The notes: a model not told the origin generated them from the sequence alone. Shown: positions 1-9,836, counted from the first letter of the stretch. The stretch is DNA of 64,000 nt from Negativicutes bacterium (GCA_031292015.1 JARLHY010000085.1:1-64000), one strand, 5' to 3'. Numbers and translations are program-made.

Positions 1-146
1 CCCATTTCCACCATGGCGTCATACATTTCCCGGGAGAATTCCTCTTTCTCGTCCCGCTCGGCGGCCCCTGGCGCCAGCTTTTTCTCGGCGAAATCTTTCG
101 CCATTTTCTGCATCATTTTCTGTTCTTCGGTCATCTCAAATTGCAT
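1..146 (-). CDS. Acyl-CoA dehydrogenase, N-terminal fragment
   Basis: Only the first 48 codons are in the window; the gene runs off the left edge. The ATG (complement of 144-146) follows a GGGGGA ribosome site. The product opens MQFEMTEEQKMMQKMAKDF, the helical N-terminal domain start typical of short-chain (butyryl-type) acyl-CoA dehydrogenases, FAD enzymes that oxidise acyl-CoA to 2-enoyl-CoA and pass electrons to ETF. It lies 71 nt downstream of the thiolase gene on the same strand, so the three genes 1-3030 probably form one acyl-CoA pathway operon. Chain-length preference cannot be read from this fragment. Confidence 0.8.
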   Translation of the reverse strand, partial: MQFEMTEEQKMMQKMAKDFAEKKLAPGAAERDEKEEFSREMYDAMVEM

Positions 147-217
147 GTCTAAGTCCCCCCATATTATATTTTGCCTGCCTTATTTGGCAGATTGACAACA
201 ACAGCACTTCCGGTAAC

Positions 218-1399
218 TCAGATTCTTTCGACGATGGTGGCGACACCCTGGCCGCCGCCGATGCAGAGGGTCGCCAGACCGCGCTTGGCGCCGCGTGCTT
301 CCATGGCGTGAAGCAGGGTGATGAGGATACGGGCGCCGCTGGCGCCGATGGGATGTCCCAGGGCAATGGCGCCGCCGTTGACGTTGACTTTCTCCTTCGG
401 GAAACCGAGTTCTTTGCCCACCGCCAGAAACTGGGCGGCAAAGGCTTCGTTGGCTTCGATCAGATCGATGTCAGCTATCGTCAGGCCGGCTTTGGCCAGA
501 GCCTTCCGGGTCGCCGGCACCGGTCCCATGCCCATGATGGACGGGTCGACGCCGCCGGCGCCGTAGCCGATAATCCGGGCCAGGGGTTTGAGGCCCAGGG
601 CTTTAGCCTTGTCTGCGCTCATGACCACCAGGGCCGCCGCGCCGTCGTTGATGCCTGAGGCGTTGCCCGCTGTTACGGTGCCATCTTTTTTGAAGGCCGG
701 CCGCAGACCGCAAAGCGACGTGCTGTTGGTACCAGGCTTGGGATATTCGTCGGTATCGAAAATGGTGTCACCTTTTTTGCCTTTGATGGTGACAGGAACA
801 ATTTCCTTTTTGAACGCGCCGCTGGCGATGGCTTTAAGGGCTTTATCCTGGGATTCGAAGGCCAGGTTGTCCTGTTCTTCCCGGGTGATGCCGAATTTGG
901 CGGCCACGTTTTCAGCGGTGATGCCCATATGGTAGTCGTTGAAAGCGCACCACAGGCCATCCTGGATCATGACATCGACCACTTTGCTGTGGCCCATGCG
1001 ATAACCCCAGCGAGCCTTGCTCTCCAGGAGGTAAGGTGCGTTGGTCATGCTCTCCATGCCGCCGGCCACAACAACGTCGGCGTCGCCGGCTATGATGGAC
1101 TGGGCGGCGAGGTTGACAGCCTTGAGACCTGAACCGCAAACTTTGTTGATGGTGTAAGAGGGAATCTCCACCGGCAAGCCGGCCTTGACAGAGGCCTGAC
1201 GGGCCGGGTTTTGGCCGAGTCCGGCCTGAAGGACGTTGCCCAGAATGATTTCGTCTACCACTTCTCCCTTCACGCCGGCGCGGTCAAGGGCCGCATTCAG
1301 CACGATGGCTCCGAGTTCCGTAGCCGACAGAGAGGCCAGGGACCCGTTGAAATTTCCCACAGCCGTCCGCGCTGCGCTGACAATTACCACTTCTTTCAT
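218..1399 (-). CDS. thlA: Acetyl-CoA acetyltransferase (thiolase)
   Basis: Thiolase of 393 residues, the usual length, catalysing reversible condensation of two acetyl-CoA to acetoacetyl-CoA, or cleavage of 3-ketoacyl-CoA. Visible active-site elements are the nucleophilic Cys near residue 88 ([11 protein letters not shown]), the NEAFAAQ block, the catalytic His in [16 protein letters not shown] near 349 and the second Cys in TLCIGGGQG near 379. The reading frame extends upstream to 1441, but the ATG at 1399 has a GGAGTG ribosome site and begins [15 protein letters not shown], the normal family start. It follows the CoA-transferase by 84 nt; a CRP/FNR-like palindrome lies in that gap. Whether it works in butyrate synthesis or in fatty-acid breakdown is not decidable here. 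Confidence 0.95.
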   Translation of the reverse strand: MKEVVIVSAARTAVGNFNGSLASLSATELGAIVLNAALDRAGVKGEVVDEIILGNVLQAGLGQNPARQASVKAGLPVEIPSYTINKVCGSGLKAVNLAAQSIIAGDADVVVAGGMESMTNAPYLLESKARWGYRMGHSKVVDVMIQDGLWCAFNDYHMGITAENVAAKFGITREEQDNLAFESQDKALKAIASGAFKKEIVPVTIKGKKGDTIFDTDEYPKPGTNSTSLCGLRPAFKKDGTVTAGNASGINDGAAALVVMSADKAKALGLKPLARIIGYGAGGVDPSIMGMGPVPATRKALAKAGLTIADIDLIEANEAFAAQFLAVGKELGFPKEKVNVNGGAIALGHPIGASGARILITLLHAMEARGAKRGLATLCIGGGQGVATIVERI

Positions 1400-1450
1400 G
1401 ATATCACTCCTTACCATAATTTTCATTATCTCATTTTTCATTTTAGCTCG

Positions 1451-1468
1451 TTGTGAAATAAATCACAA
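1451..1468. promoter_or_regulatory. CRP/FNR-family operator
   Basis: The sequence TTGTGA-AATAAA-TCACAA is an exact TGTGA-N6-TCACA palindrome, the consensus of CRP-type regulators. It lies between the CoA-transferase stop (1483) and the thiolase start (1399), 52 nt ahead of the thiolase ATG. Control of the thiolase by a CRP/FNR-family protein is inferred. Confidence 0.6.
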
Positions 1469-1482
1469 CCTTTATTTTACAG

Positions 1483-3030
1483 TTAAAACGACAATCCCAT
1501 TTTCTCTTCCTTAAAGATACGTTCGTCCATAATCTTCAGATCTTTGGCAATGATGGGCTTAAAGTCCATCAGCGCCAGGACGTCTTTCTCCAGGTCAACG
1601 CCAGGGGCGATCTCGGTGAGCACCATGCCCTCGGCGCTCAGCCGGAAGACGGCCCGCTCGGTGATGTACATAACCGGTTGGCTGACTGTTTGGGCATACT
1701 TGCCGCTGAAGGTGATCTGCTCGACATGGTCGAGGAATTTCTTGGCCCGGCCCTCGCTGAGGATGGTCAGCTTGCCGCCCTCGACCTTGACTTTCAGGCC
1801 GCCGGCGGTGAAAGTGCCGCAGAAAATGACCTGCTTGGCATTTTGGGTGATGTTGATGAAGCCGCCGCAGCCGGCTACCCGGCCTTTGAATTTACTGACA
1901 TTGATGTTGCCGTGCCGGTCGGTCTCGGCCAGGCCGAGGTAGGCCAGATCCAGGCCGCCGCCGTCGTAGAAGTCGAACTGGTAGGGCTGGTCGAGGATGG
2001 CCTCGGCGTTGCTGGAGGCCCCGAAGCTCAGCCCGCCTGCGGGAACGCCGCCCACCGGGCCGGCTTCGACGGTAAGGGTCATGGTGTCGCCGACGCCTTC
2101 TTCATTAGCCACCATGGCTACGCCTTCCGGCATGCCGATGCCAAGGTTGACCCTGGCGTCAGGAATGAGTTCCATGGCCGCCCGGCGACAGACGACCTTG
2201 CGCTCGTCCAGAGCCATCGGCTTTATGGCCGACAGCGGCACGCGGATTTCGCCGGAATAGGCCGGATTGTACTGCTCGCCGAAGGTCTGCATATGCTTGT
2301 CCGGCTCGGCAACAACCACATAGTCGACGATAATGCCCGGGATCTTGACGGTCATGGGGTTTAAGGTGCCATTTTCAACGATCCGTTCGACCTGGACGAT
2401 GACGATGCCGCCGGAGTTCTTGGCCGCCTGGGCGATGGGCAGGATTTCCAGCGAAACAGCCTCGCGCTCGATGGAGATGTTGCCTTTCTCATCAGCCGAC
2501 GTGCCGCGAACCAGAGCCACGTCGACAGGGAACGGCTTATACCAGAGCCATTCCTCGCCGCCGAGGGTGATAACTTCAACAATGTCCTCTTTGGTAATGC
2601 CGGAGATTTTGCCGCCCTCCACCCGGGGGTCGACGAAGGTATTGAGGCCGACTTTGGTAATGATGCCGGGCTTGTGGCCGGCGATGCTGCGGAACCATTG
2701 GGTCAGTGTCCCCTGGGGAAGGTTATAGGCTTCGATTTTGTCCTCTACCGCCAGTTTGCCAAGTTTCGGGGCGAGGTTCCAGTGTCCGCCGACAACCCGT
2801 TTCAAGATACCTTCCTGCCCGAGATGATTGAGGCCTCGGTCTTTGCCGTCGCCTTGCCCGGCACAGTACATCAGAGTAAGATTACGGGGCGCGCCTTCGG
2901 CGAGGAACCGCTCCTCCAGCGCCATGGTCAACGCTTCCGGGTGGCCGTTGCCGACAAAACCGCTGGTGGCGATAGTGGAACCATCCTTGATCAGTTTGAC
3001 AGCTTCGAGTGCGGAGATAATTTTAGCCAT
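1483..3030 (-). CDS. Acyl-CoA:acetate / propionate CoA-transferase (fused alpha-beta)
   Basis: A 515-residue family I CoA-transferase with both halves in one chain, as in propionate CoA-transferase (Pct) and YdiF. It moves CoA between short-chain acyl-CoA and free acids. The glycine-rich N-terminal segment [12 protein letters not shown] and the C-terminal half beginning near residue 275 are clear. The likely catalytic glutamate is E322 in [14 protein letters not shown]. The ATG is preceded by GGGAGGGAGA. It is the first gene of a likely three-gene unit with the thiolase and acyl-CoA dehydrogenase, suggesting activation or release of short-chain fatty acids. The exact acid (acetate, propionate, lactate, acetoacetate) cannot be fixed from sequence alone. 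Confidence 0.9.
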   Translation of the reverse strand: MAKIISALEAVKLIKDGSTIATSGFVGNGHPEALTMALEERFLAEGAPRNLTLMYCAGQGDGKDRGLNHLGQEGILKRVVGGHWNLAPKLGKLAVEDKIEAYNLPQGTLTQWFRSIAGHKPGIITKVGLNTFVDPRVEGGKISGITKEDIVEVITLGGEEWLWYKPFPVDVALVRGTSADEKGNISIEREAVSLEILPIAQAAKNSGGIVIVQVERIVENGTLNPMTVKIPGIIVDYVVVAEPDKHMQTFGEQYNPAYSGEIRVPLSAIKPMALDERKVVCRRAAMELIPDARVNLGIGMPEGVAMVANEEGVGDTMTLTVEAGPVGGVPAGGLSFGASSNAEAILDQPYQFDFYDGGGLDLAYLGLAETDRHGNINVSKFKGRVAGCGGFINITQNAKQVIFCGTFTAGGLKVKVEGGKLTILSEGRAKKFLDHVEQITFSGKYAQTVSQPVMYITERAVFRLSAEGMVLTEIAPGVDLEKDVLALMDFKPIIAKDLKIMDERIFKEEKMGLSF

Positions 3031-3264
3031 AAATGATTCTCCCTCCCGTGATAAATTAATAACATATATTCAATATGCAATTATCATGCCAAGCCGCCAA
3101 AAGACGGGAGATGATCCGGTCGAGTCCCCTGCCATTTACCGTATCCAATCGCCTGAGTATTTATACCCGGCCTTCCGGGGCGTCCAACCCGTAAAAAAAG
3201 GGCAAAACAAGCCTGGCTAAAGTGGGAGAAAACAGCGCCTGAATCGTTTCCGCCGTCGACAGTT

Positions 3265-3282
3265 TGTATAGATTTTTATACA
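3265..3282. promoter_or_regulatory. Inverted repeat, candidate operator
   Basis: TGTATA-GATTTT-TATACA is a perfect 6-bp inverted repeat with a 6-bp spacer, in the 471-bp divergent region between the CoA-transferase (minus) and the YdcF-like gene (plus). The geometry suits a dimeric regulator; which one is unknown. Confidence 0.35.
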
Positions 3283-3392
3283 CTTTCTGTCTGCGTTTTT
3301 GTACAGTCAGGTTAGAGCCACATCGCGCCACCAGTCAACGACGCCTTCGCCCCGACGAAAAAAGACCAATCAACCCGATAGGTCTTCCGGTT

Positions 3393-3421
3393 TTCACCTT
3401 TTGGCGCCAAGGTGGTATAAT
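3393..3421 (+). promoter_or_regulatory. Candidate sigma-A promoter of the YdcF-like gene
   Basis: A perfect TATAAT (3416-3421) stands 17 bp from TTCACC (3393-3398), a partial -35 match, about 80 bp ahead of the gene at 3503. Confidence 0.45.
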
Positions 3422-3502
3422 GGTCGGAGAAAGCACTTGACCCGGGGCCGGGAGAAAGCCCGGCGCCACTGCTGAAAGGGCTCGCCAAGGAGGTCGGTAC
3501 CG

Positions 3503-4081
3503 ATGCTTTTCGCCAAACGCTGGCGCAAGACTATCTTGTTCCTTACCCTGCTGGTATTTCTGGCGGTGGAAATTCCTATCATCACCGCCGGAATGACGTC
3601 GCAACCGGTGCCGTCTGATGTCATCATCGTTCTCGGGGCGAAGCTCATCGGCCATGATCCCAGCACGATGCTGCGCCTGCGGCTGGACGAAGCCGTCAGA
3701 CTCTTTGGCCAGGGCTACGCGCCGGCGATTATCGTCAGCGGCGCCCAGGGAAGGGACGAGGCTATGAGTGAGGCCTCGGCGATGCGGGACTACCTGGTTT
3801 CCCAGGGGATCCCGGCTGAGCGGATTATCACCGAAGAAGCTTCATTCAACACCTATCAGAATCTGGTGAATTCCCGAAGTATCATGCAGGCGGAGGGCCT
3901 GAAAAAGGCAATCATCGTCTCCAGCGCTTCCCACATTCGCCGGTCGCTGGCTCTGGCCAAACAACTGGAGATGGATGTGAGCGGCGCACCGGCCCCGATG
4001 GCCGAAAACTTTTATCTTACCACCAAACAGTATTTGCGGGAGGGGGCGGCGATGGTGGTTTTCGCCGTAACCGGCCGCTGA
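3503..4081 (+). CDS. YdcF/SanA-like membrane-anchored protein (DUF218)
   Basis: A 192-residue protein with an N-terminal membrane anchor (about residues 10-30) and a DUF218 domain: DVIIVLGAK near 40, the conserved RLDEAVRLFGQGYAP segment, IIVSGAQG, and EEASFNTYQNLVNS, where family members carry acidic and polar site residues. Members such as SanA and ElyC act in cell-envelope integrity and peptidoglycan precursor metabolism in enterobacteria; the biochemical activity is not established. The start follows AGGAGGTC. It runs convergent to dnaE with only 4 nt between the stops. Function beyond envelope association is not shown by the sequence. Confidence 0.8.
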   Translation: MLFAKRWRKTILFLTLLVFLAVEIPIITAGMTSQPVPSDVIIVLGAKLIGHDPSTMLRLRLDEAVRLFGQGYAPAIIVSGAQGRDEAMSEASAMRDYLVSQGIPAERIITEEASFNTYQNLVNSRSIMQAEGLKKAIIVSSASHIRRSLALAKQLEMDVSGAPAPMAENFYLTTKQYLREGAAMVVFAVTGR

Positions 4082-4085
4082 TGGC

Positions 4086-7000
4086 CTAACCGACCTTGAC
4101 GGCGTCCTTGCCGAGAATCTTTTCCAGGGCCAACACGGCGTCCGGGGTCGGATCCAGCCAGAACTCGGGGTCGGTTTTCACCACCCGCTGGTTGTCGGTA
4201 AAGTGAAGATAGACGGTGGTTGAACCGTGATATTTTTCAAATACTGCTTTCAGCCGGTCGAAGGTCTGCGGCGTTTCCTGATGATTACGGAGCCTCAGGC
4301 GGACTTCCTTCGCCGCATCGAGAGCGGTGATGTCGTCGGCGATCACCTTGACGGTTTCGTCGCTGATGTTCAGTCGTCCCGCTATCGCCAGAGGCGCGTC
4401 GATCAAAAGCAGCCTGCTGGTCCGGTCAAAAATCCGTGGAAAGACCACAACTTCCACCTGGCCGCTGAAGTCTTCCAGGTTGACAAAGCACATCATTCCG
4501 CCGCTCTTGGTGGTGATGCGCTTGGCGCTGCCGACCAGCCCGGCGATCTTGACCAGCTGGCCGTCGCTGAAAGTCCCTTCGCCGAGTTGACCGATGGGGG
4601 TGAATTGCTTCAGTTTTTCCCTGAATTGATCGAGGGGATGACCGGTGACATAGAAGCCGGTTATTTCTTTTTCCATGGCCAGCAGTTGTTCCCGCGGCAA
4701 TTCATCGAGGCTCGGCGGCAGGATTTCGTCGGCGTCGCCGCAGGTTTCGTCGCTGAACAGGCCGATCTGGCCGCTGGCGCGGTCGCGCTGACGGCAGGCC
4801 GCCACTTCCACCGCCTGTTCCAGCACCGCCAGCAGCTGTGAGCGCCGCCAGCCGACCGAGTCAAAGGCGCCGCAACGGATCAGGCTCTCGATGACCCGCT
4901 TGTTGACAAGACGCATGTCCACCCGGGAGCAAAAGTCGACCATCGAGGTGAATCGGCCGCCGTCGCTCCGCGCCGCGGCAATATTGACGATAGCGTTTTC
5001 GCCGACGTTTTTTACCCCGGCCAGCCCGAACCGGATGGCCGAGCCATCAACAGTGAAGCCGGCCGAACTGACGTTGATGTCCGGCGGGAGAACCGACAGG
5101 CCCATCCGGCGGCATTCTTCGATATAGAAACCGATCTTGTCGTTGGTGCCCATGACGCTGGTCAGCAGCGCCGCCATAAATTCCTGTGGGAAGTTGGCTT
5201 TGAGGTAAGCGGTCTGATAGGCCACCAACGCGTAAGCTGCGCTGTGGGATTTATTGAAGCCATAATCGGCAAAGTGGGCCATCAGGTTGAAGATTTCGGT
5301 GGCCAGCTTGGCATCGATACCCCGGGCAGCGGCCCCCTGCATGAAGGTTTCCCTTTGTGCCGCCAGGACCTCGGCTTTCTTTTTGCCCATAGCCCGCCGC
5401 AACAGGTCGGCCTGGCCGAGAGTGAAGCCTGCCAGTTTGGAGGCGATCTCCATGACCTGTTCCTGATAGAGAATAACCCCGAAGGTGGGTTTGAGGATAG
5501 ACTCCAACAGCGGGTGAAGATAGGCGGTTTTCTTGCGGCCGTGGCGACCGTTGATAAAGTCGGTGACCATGCCGCTGCCGAGCGGCCCGGGCCGGTACAG
5601 GGCAACAAGGGGAATGAGGTCCTCAAAATGCTCGGGTTTGAGTTCCTTGACCAGGGTGGTCATGCCGCTGGATTCCATCTGAAATACGCCGGCGGTGTCT
5701 CCGGCGGTCAGCATGGCGCAGGCTTTGGCGTCATCCAACGGGATGGCCTCGATATCGATTTCCTGCCCGCGGTTGGCCTTGATGAGGGCCAAGGCGTCGC
5801 TGATCACCGTCAGCGTCCTGAGGCCCAGAAGGTCCATTTTCAGCAGGCCGATTTCTTCGATGCGGTCTTTGTCGTACTGGGTGGTGATAAAGCCTTCAGC
5901 CGAGTTCTGCAGCGGCACATAGTGGGTCAGCGGTTCTTTGCCGATTACCACCCCGGCGGCGTGGGTCGAGGCGTGGCGGGGCATGCCCTCCACGCTGATG
6001 GCCAGATCAATGAGCCGCTTGACTTCGGCTTCGTTTTGGTACAGATTGCGCAGTTCCGTGCTTGTCTCCAGGGCCCGCTTCAGGGTGATGCCGAGTTCAT
6101 TCGGCACCAGCTTGGCAATGCGGTCAACGTCGCCGTAAGCCATGTTCAGGGTCCGGCCGACGTCCCGGATGGCAGCCTTGGCGGCCATGGTCCCGAAGGT
6201 AATGACCTGGGCCACCCGGTCAGCGCCGTAGCGCTGTACTACGTATTCGATAATCTCGCCACGGCGTTCGTAGCAGAAGTCGATGTCGATATCAGGCATG
6301 GTGACCCGTTCGGGATTGAGGAACCGTTCAAACAGTAAACCATATTTAATGGGATCGATGTTGGTGATCCCGAGCAGGTAGGATACGATGCTGCCGGCGG
6401 CCGAACCACGGCCCGGCCCCACGGCGATGCCCTGTTCGCGGGCGTATTTGACAAAATCCCAGACGATGAGGAAATAGCCGGAATAGCCCATCTCCTCGAT
6501 GACCCGCAGCTCGTATTCGAGCCGTCCGTGGGCTTCCGGATCCTGATCCGAGTACCGTTTGGGCATGAGCTCGCGGCAGAGGTTCTTCAGATATTTGTCG
6601 GTAGACAAGCCTGACGGAATGGGAAATTCGGGCAGATGCAGCTTGCCGAACTCCAGATTGACGTTGCAGCGCTCGGCGATACGGCAGGTGTTTTCGATGG
6701 CCTCGGGGCATTCCGGGAACAGCGCCGCCATCTCGTCGGCGGTTTTCAGGTAAAACTCACTGTTGGGAAAACGCATCCGTTCGGTGTCATCCACCGTTTT
6801 GCCTGTCTGGATGCACAGGAGAACGTCGTGGCTTTCAGAATCCTGGCGGTCGATGTAGTGGATGTCGTTGGTGGCCGCCAGACCCAGACCCAGCTCGCCG
6901 GCCAGTTTGACCAACAGCGGATTGACGGTGATTTGCTCAGGCAGGCTGTGGTTCTGCATCTCAAGGAAGAAATTGTCCCTGCCGAATATTTCGCTGTATT

Positions 7001-7508
7001 CCACCGCCAACTGCCTGGCACCGGCATAGTCGCCTCTGAGCAGCAGCTGAGGGATTTCTCCGGCCAGGCAGGCGCTGAGGCAAATCAGGCCCTGACTGTA
7101 CTGGCGGAGCAGTTCTTTATCGACCCGGGGTTTATAGTAGAAGCCCTCAATGTGGGCCCGGGAGACCAGTTCGATGAGGTTGCGGTAACCCTGGTCGGTC
7201 TCGGCCAGCAGCAGCAGGTGGTAGTAAGCTTCGCCCTCGACGGTGCTCCGTTCGGTGCGGGCCCGGGGCGCCGAGTATACCTCGCAGCCGATGATCGGCT
7301 TTATCCCGTGTTTCTGGGCCTGTTTATAAAAATCGATGACGCCGCACATCGTGCCATGGTCGGTGATGGCCACCGCCGGCATACCCTGTTCTTTCGCCCG
7401 CCGCACCAGGTTTTCGATACGGCTGGCACCGTCGAGCAGGCTGAATTCGGTATGGTTGTGGAGGTGCACAAAGGTGCTATGAGGAGCGTCTGTTTTCTTA
7501 GTATTCAT
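4086..7508 (-). CDS. dnaE: DNA polymerase III subunit alpha
   Basis: A 1140-residue replicative polymerase catalytic subunit of the DnaE type. It opens with the PHP domain (HLHNHTEFSLLDG near residue 17, AITDHGTMCG), followed by the polymerase core with the PDIDIDF catalytic aspartate motif near residue 400, the finger region and helix-hairpin-helix segment (about 800-900), and a C-terminal OB fold (QLVKIAGLVGSAKRI near 980). It polymerises DNA at the replication fork in the cytoplasm; many Firmicutes also carry PolC. The ATG has a GGGGAGG site somewhat far upstream (13 nt). No neighbours of related function are visible and it seems to be transcribed alone. Confidence 0.97.
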   Translation of the reverse strand: MNTKKTDAPHSTFVHLHNHTEFSLLDGASRIENLVRRAKEQGMPAVAITDHGTMCGVIDFYKQAQKHGIKPIIGCEVYSAPRARTERSTVEGEAYYHLLLLAETDQGYRNLIELVSRAHIEGFYYKPRVDKELLRQYSQGLICLSACLAGEIPQLLLRGDYAGARQLAVEYSEIFGRDNFFLEMQNHSLPEQITVNPLLVKLAGELGLGLAATNDIHYIDRQDSESHDVLLCIQTGKTVDDTERMRFPNSEFYLKTADEMAALFPECPEAIENTCRIAERCNVNLEFGKLHLPEFPIPSGLSTDKYLKNLCRELMPKRYSDQDPEAHGRLEYELRVIEEMGYSGYFLIVWDFVKYAREQGIAVGPGRGSAAGSIVSYLLGITNIDPIKYGLLFERFLNPERVTMPDIDIDFCYERRGEIIEYVVQRYGADRVAQVITFGTMAAKAAIRDVGRTLNMAYGDVDRIAKLVPNELGITLKRALETSTELRNLYQNEAEVKRLIDLAISVEGMPRHASTHAAGVVIGKEPLTHYVPLQNSAEGFITTQYDKDRIEEIGLLKMDLLGLRTLTVISDALALIKANRGQEIDIEAIPLDDAKACAMLTAGDTAGVFQMESSGMTTLVKELKPEHFEDLIPLVALYRPGPLGSGMVTDFINGRHGRKKTAYLHPLLESILKPTFGVILYQEQVMEIASKLAGFTLGQADLLRRAMGKKKAEVLAAQRETFMQGAAARGIDAKLATEIFNLMAHFADYGFNKSHSAAYALVAYQTAYLKANFPQEFMAALLTSVMGTNDKIGFYIEECRRMGLSVLPPDINVSSAGFTVDGSAIRFGLAGVKNVGENAIVNIAAARSDGGRFTSMVDFCSRVDMRLVNKRVIESLIRCGAFDSVGWRRSQLLAVLEQAVEVAACRQRDRASGQIGLFSDETCGDADEILPPSLDELPREQLLAMEKEITGFYVTGHPLDQFREKLKQFTPIGQLGEGTFSDGQLVKIAGLVGSAKRITTKSGGMMCFVNLEDFSGQVEVVVFPRIFDRTSRLLLIDAPLAIAGRLNISDETVKVIADDITALDAAKEVRLRLRNHQETPQTFDRLKAVFEKYHGSTTVYLHFTDNQRVVKTDPEFWLDPTPDAVLALEKILGKDAVKVG

Positions 7509-7953
7509 CTAGCTTCGTTATCCTCCCCATATGTAGATGATGGCGGTAAAATAGGAGACCATGAATTTCACACTTTCGCTAAGGCAGGTTCGAGTTCTTT
7601 CGTCAACCCAACTACTTAATTATTCAACTTTACATTAGCCAGGTTCAATGACGATTCAATGATCAAGTTGTTGTTCTTTTTCCCTATTCATTGTACATCT
7701 TTACCACTGTTGTTCGCAATGTGACAGCGTATTTCATATCACGAATTTTATCAATCTTAAGAACAGCAGCATCTTTTTCGATGAAAAGGTCATTACTGAA
7801 TGGACAAAATGTTACAACGCGGAGTGTATTCACTCCGCGTCGGGGTATAGATCACCTATGAAATTCCGGGAAACACCACAGATATTCTCCACTTAAACCT
7901 GTCTCATTTTCGGGAGCAGTTCAAATAGGTTGCTCTTTTTACTTAAAAGGCCT
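7509..7953. other. Intergenic region between ldh and dnaE
   Basis: No convincing gene on either strand. It contains the ldh terminator-like hairpin at 7817-7840 and presumably the dnaE promoter, which I could not place. Confidence 0.5.
7817..7840 (-). terminator. Terminator-like hairpin downstream of ldh
   Basis: Perfect 10-bp stem ACGCGGAGTG / CACTCCGCGT with a TATT loop, 114 nt beyond the ldh stop. The downstream T-tract on the minus strand is weak, so termination efficiency is uncertain. Confidence 0.5.
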
Positions 7954-8922
7954 CTAGGGCTCCACTTTGTTTAAGTCTGCCAACGTCTTCTGCAAAACAG
8001 CTGCCGAACCGGACAACGTATTCATTTCGTCCGGGGTGATCTCTCCCTCGATAATTCGCTCTGCCCCTTTTTGGGAAACGACACACGGAACGCTCAAACA
8101 GACGTCTTTGAGTCCGTATTCTCCCGTCAGTAATGTCGAGATACTAAGCACACTCCGCTGATTGCGCAAAACGGCCGTGACAATTTGCGTGAGCGCCAGC
8201 CCAATGGCAAAGTATGTTGCCCCTTTATAATTGATAATGTGATAGGCAGAGTTTTTAACTTCATCCACAATTCTCTGGCGCTGAGCTTCCCAATCGTCCC
8301 GCTTGTTGCCGGACATACAATACTGTTCAATCAGGCTGCCGCCAACATGGGTCATTGACCATGCGGCAAACTCGCTGTCACCATGTTCTCCTAATATGTA
8401 CCCATGGATGCTATGGGAATCCACACCAAGGTATATTCCGAGCAAATATCTGAATCGCGCACTATCTAAAACTGTCCCAGACCCAATAACCTGTCCCGGG
8501 GCCCAGTCCAGTTCCTTTTGCATCGCATAAGTAAGGATGTCTACCGGATTGCTCACCACCAGAATAACCGCCCGGGACTGCTGTGCAGCAATGTCCCTGG
8601 CGATTTTTTTGATAATTGCCACGTTCCGATCCAAAAGGCCAAGACGTGATTCCCCTGGCTGCTGCTTGGCTCCCGCGGTAACCACAATCACGTTGGCATC
8701 ACTGTAATCATTCGGATTGCCTTCATGAATATGGATCGCCGGAAAGAACGATAACCCGTGGGCCAGATCCAGGACTTGCCCCTTTACTAAATCCTGATTG
8801 GAATCAATGATCGCGATGTCCTCGGCTACACCACTTTGGGCAAGCGCATAGGCAAAGGTGGACCCTACAGCACCAGCACCGACAATAGCAACTTTTCTTG
8901 CTTTCCATTGACGTGTTCCCAT
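7954..8922 (-). CDS. ldh: L-lactate dehydrogenase
   Basis: A 322-residue NAD-dependent L-lactate dehydrogenase reducing pyruvate to lactate. The Rossmann motif GAGAVGSTFAYAL is at residues 15-27; substrate and catalytic residues are visible as R93 (GESRLGLLDRN), D153 and R156 (VLDSARF), and catalytic H180 (GEHGDSEFAAWS). The ATG follows AAGGAG. It appears monocistronic, with a hairpin downstream. The AGAKQQPGESR loop fits LDH rather than malate dehydrogenase. It offers lactate production as an NADH sink beside the acetoin and acyl-CoA routes elsewhere in the window. Confidence 0.95.
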   Translation of the reverse strand: MGTRQWKARKVAIVGAGAVGSTFAYALAQSGVAEDIAIIDSNQDLVKGQVLDLAHGLSFFPAIHIHEGNPNDYSDANVIVVTAGAKQQPGESRLGLLDRNVAIIKKIARDIAAQQSRAVILVVSNPVDILTYAMQKELDWAPGQVIGSGTVLDSARFRYLLGIYLGVDSHSIHGYILGEHGDSEFAAWSMTHVGGSLIEQYCMSGNKRDDWEAQRQRIVDEVKNSAYHIINYKGATYFAIGLALTQIVTAVLRNQRSVLSISTLLTGEYGLKDVCLSVPCVVSQKGAERIIEGEITPDEMNTLSGSAAVLQKTLADLNKVEP

Positions 8923-9227
8923 CGTATCTCCTTATTCCCATTATAGATAATTCTGACTCAAGGCTCTGCACCTATATTGGAAGGCGTCCGGACCTATGAT
9001 CTTATGACAGTCTGCCGTTCATAACGGCAGGAAGTGTCGGCGCGGTATGGCAGTGCCACAACTCTCATAGCCAGGTTCTCCAGTTTCACCGACCGCCAAT
9101 CCCGGTTGCGCCTCAGCCGTGTAGTCAACGTTTTGAAAAAATGTTAACTGACAGCAGGCTCTGTTGGGTAATATTCCGTTTTTATCGCCGACACGGACAT
9201 TTACCGTTTTCATTTTTTAAAGATCCC
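8923..9227. other. Intergenic region upstream of ldh
   Basis: It holds a small perfect hairpin at 9012-9030 (CTGCCGTT / AACGGCAG) and a 64-codon minus-strand frame (9019-9213) with no good ribosome site, whose product I cannot assign. It starts 14 nt after the 9228 gene stops. I do not call it a gene. Confidence 0.3.
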
Positions 9228-9647
9228 TCAGTTGATTCCGCGCCGAATTACGCGCCCAAGCAGATTGAACTCCGTTCTTTGTCTCAAACTTGGTCCCGGG
9301 AGCTTCTCCCAATGATCTGCTTTCATATTCACTCCACCAGGTTCGCCCCCACAAGAAGACTGCAGAATTTTCAAGCTGCGGTTGAAGCCAAAAAGAAAGA
9401 TCACCAGGAGTGATATCGCGAAGATCCATCCGCCCATTGCCAGGTAACCCGCGTCCGGCGTAGTGACCAGCACCGTCGCAGCCAGTCCGCTCCCTGCGTG
9501 AAATGCGCCCACCGCAAAGAAGGCCAAGACTAACCCCTTAATGACATACGCTCGTTGTAAGCACTCATTTGTCGAGGATCTTTGTGAAGAAGTGATAAGT
9601 ATGCTGGCGACGATGAACACCACTCCTCCAAGCATTAACAAGTCCAT
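9228..9647 (-). CDS. Small membrane protein, paralogue of 21092-21490
   Basis: 139 residues of unknown family. Three hydrophobic segments are visible (about residues 4-18, 36-60, 70-88), ending in a basic, hydrophilic tail. It aligns by eye with the product of 21092-21490: MLGG start, SSxRSxTxxCLQxAYVxKGLxLAFFAVGxF, then YLxMGGWIFA. Their promoter regions also match. The ATG is preceded by AAGGGGTG. A sigma-54-type promoter lies at 9733-9748. It has a longer C-terminal tail than its paralogue, and the tail does not align well. The retained pair makes it very likely to be a real gene, but no function can be assigned. Confidence 0.75.
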   Translation of the reverse strand: MDLLMLGGVVFIVASILITSSQRSSTNECLQRAYVIKGLVLAFFAVGAFHAGSGLAATVLVTTPDAGYLAMGGWIFAISLLVIFLFGFNRSLKILQSSCGGEPGGVNMKADHWEKLPGPSLRQRTEFNLLGRVIRRGIN

Positions 9648-9732
9648 GATTTAGGCACCCCTTTCATTTCGACAGGCTCAAACAGACAACCGCTTTCCTC
9701 AACGAAGTTAAGTTTAGATACTAAACTATATA

Positions 9733-9748
9733 CGCACAAACCGGGCCA
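9733..9748 (-). promoter_or_regulatory. Sigma-54-type promoter (weaker match)
   Basis: On the minus strand TGGCCCGGTTTGTGCG has the GG and GC dinucleotides separated by exactly 10 nt. The match is weaker than its relatives (GTGC instead of TTGC), but flanking sequence (CCAATGCCATT) resembles the promoter of the paralogue at 21636-21651. Confidence 0.5.
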
Positions 9749-9818
9749 ATGCCATTCTTAGTCCAAAACTCTGTATCCAGACTATGCAAGCCGCCGGCAA
9801 TGCCAAATGCCGTGTGCG

Positions 9819-9836
9819 TCGCATAGAGTCCTTCCG
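9819..9836 (-). promoter_or_regulatory. Conserved upstream element, candidate activator site
   Basis: In promoter orientation CGGAAGGACTCTATGCGA. It lies 71 nt upstream of the sigma-54-type site at 9733-9748. A near copy lies 72 nt upstream of the OmpA promoter (14536-14553). The equal spacing suggests an enhancer-binding-protein site. Confidence 0.45.
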
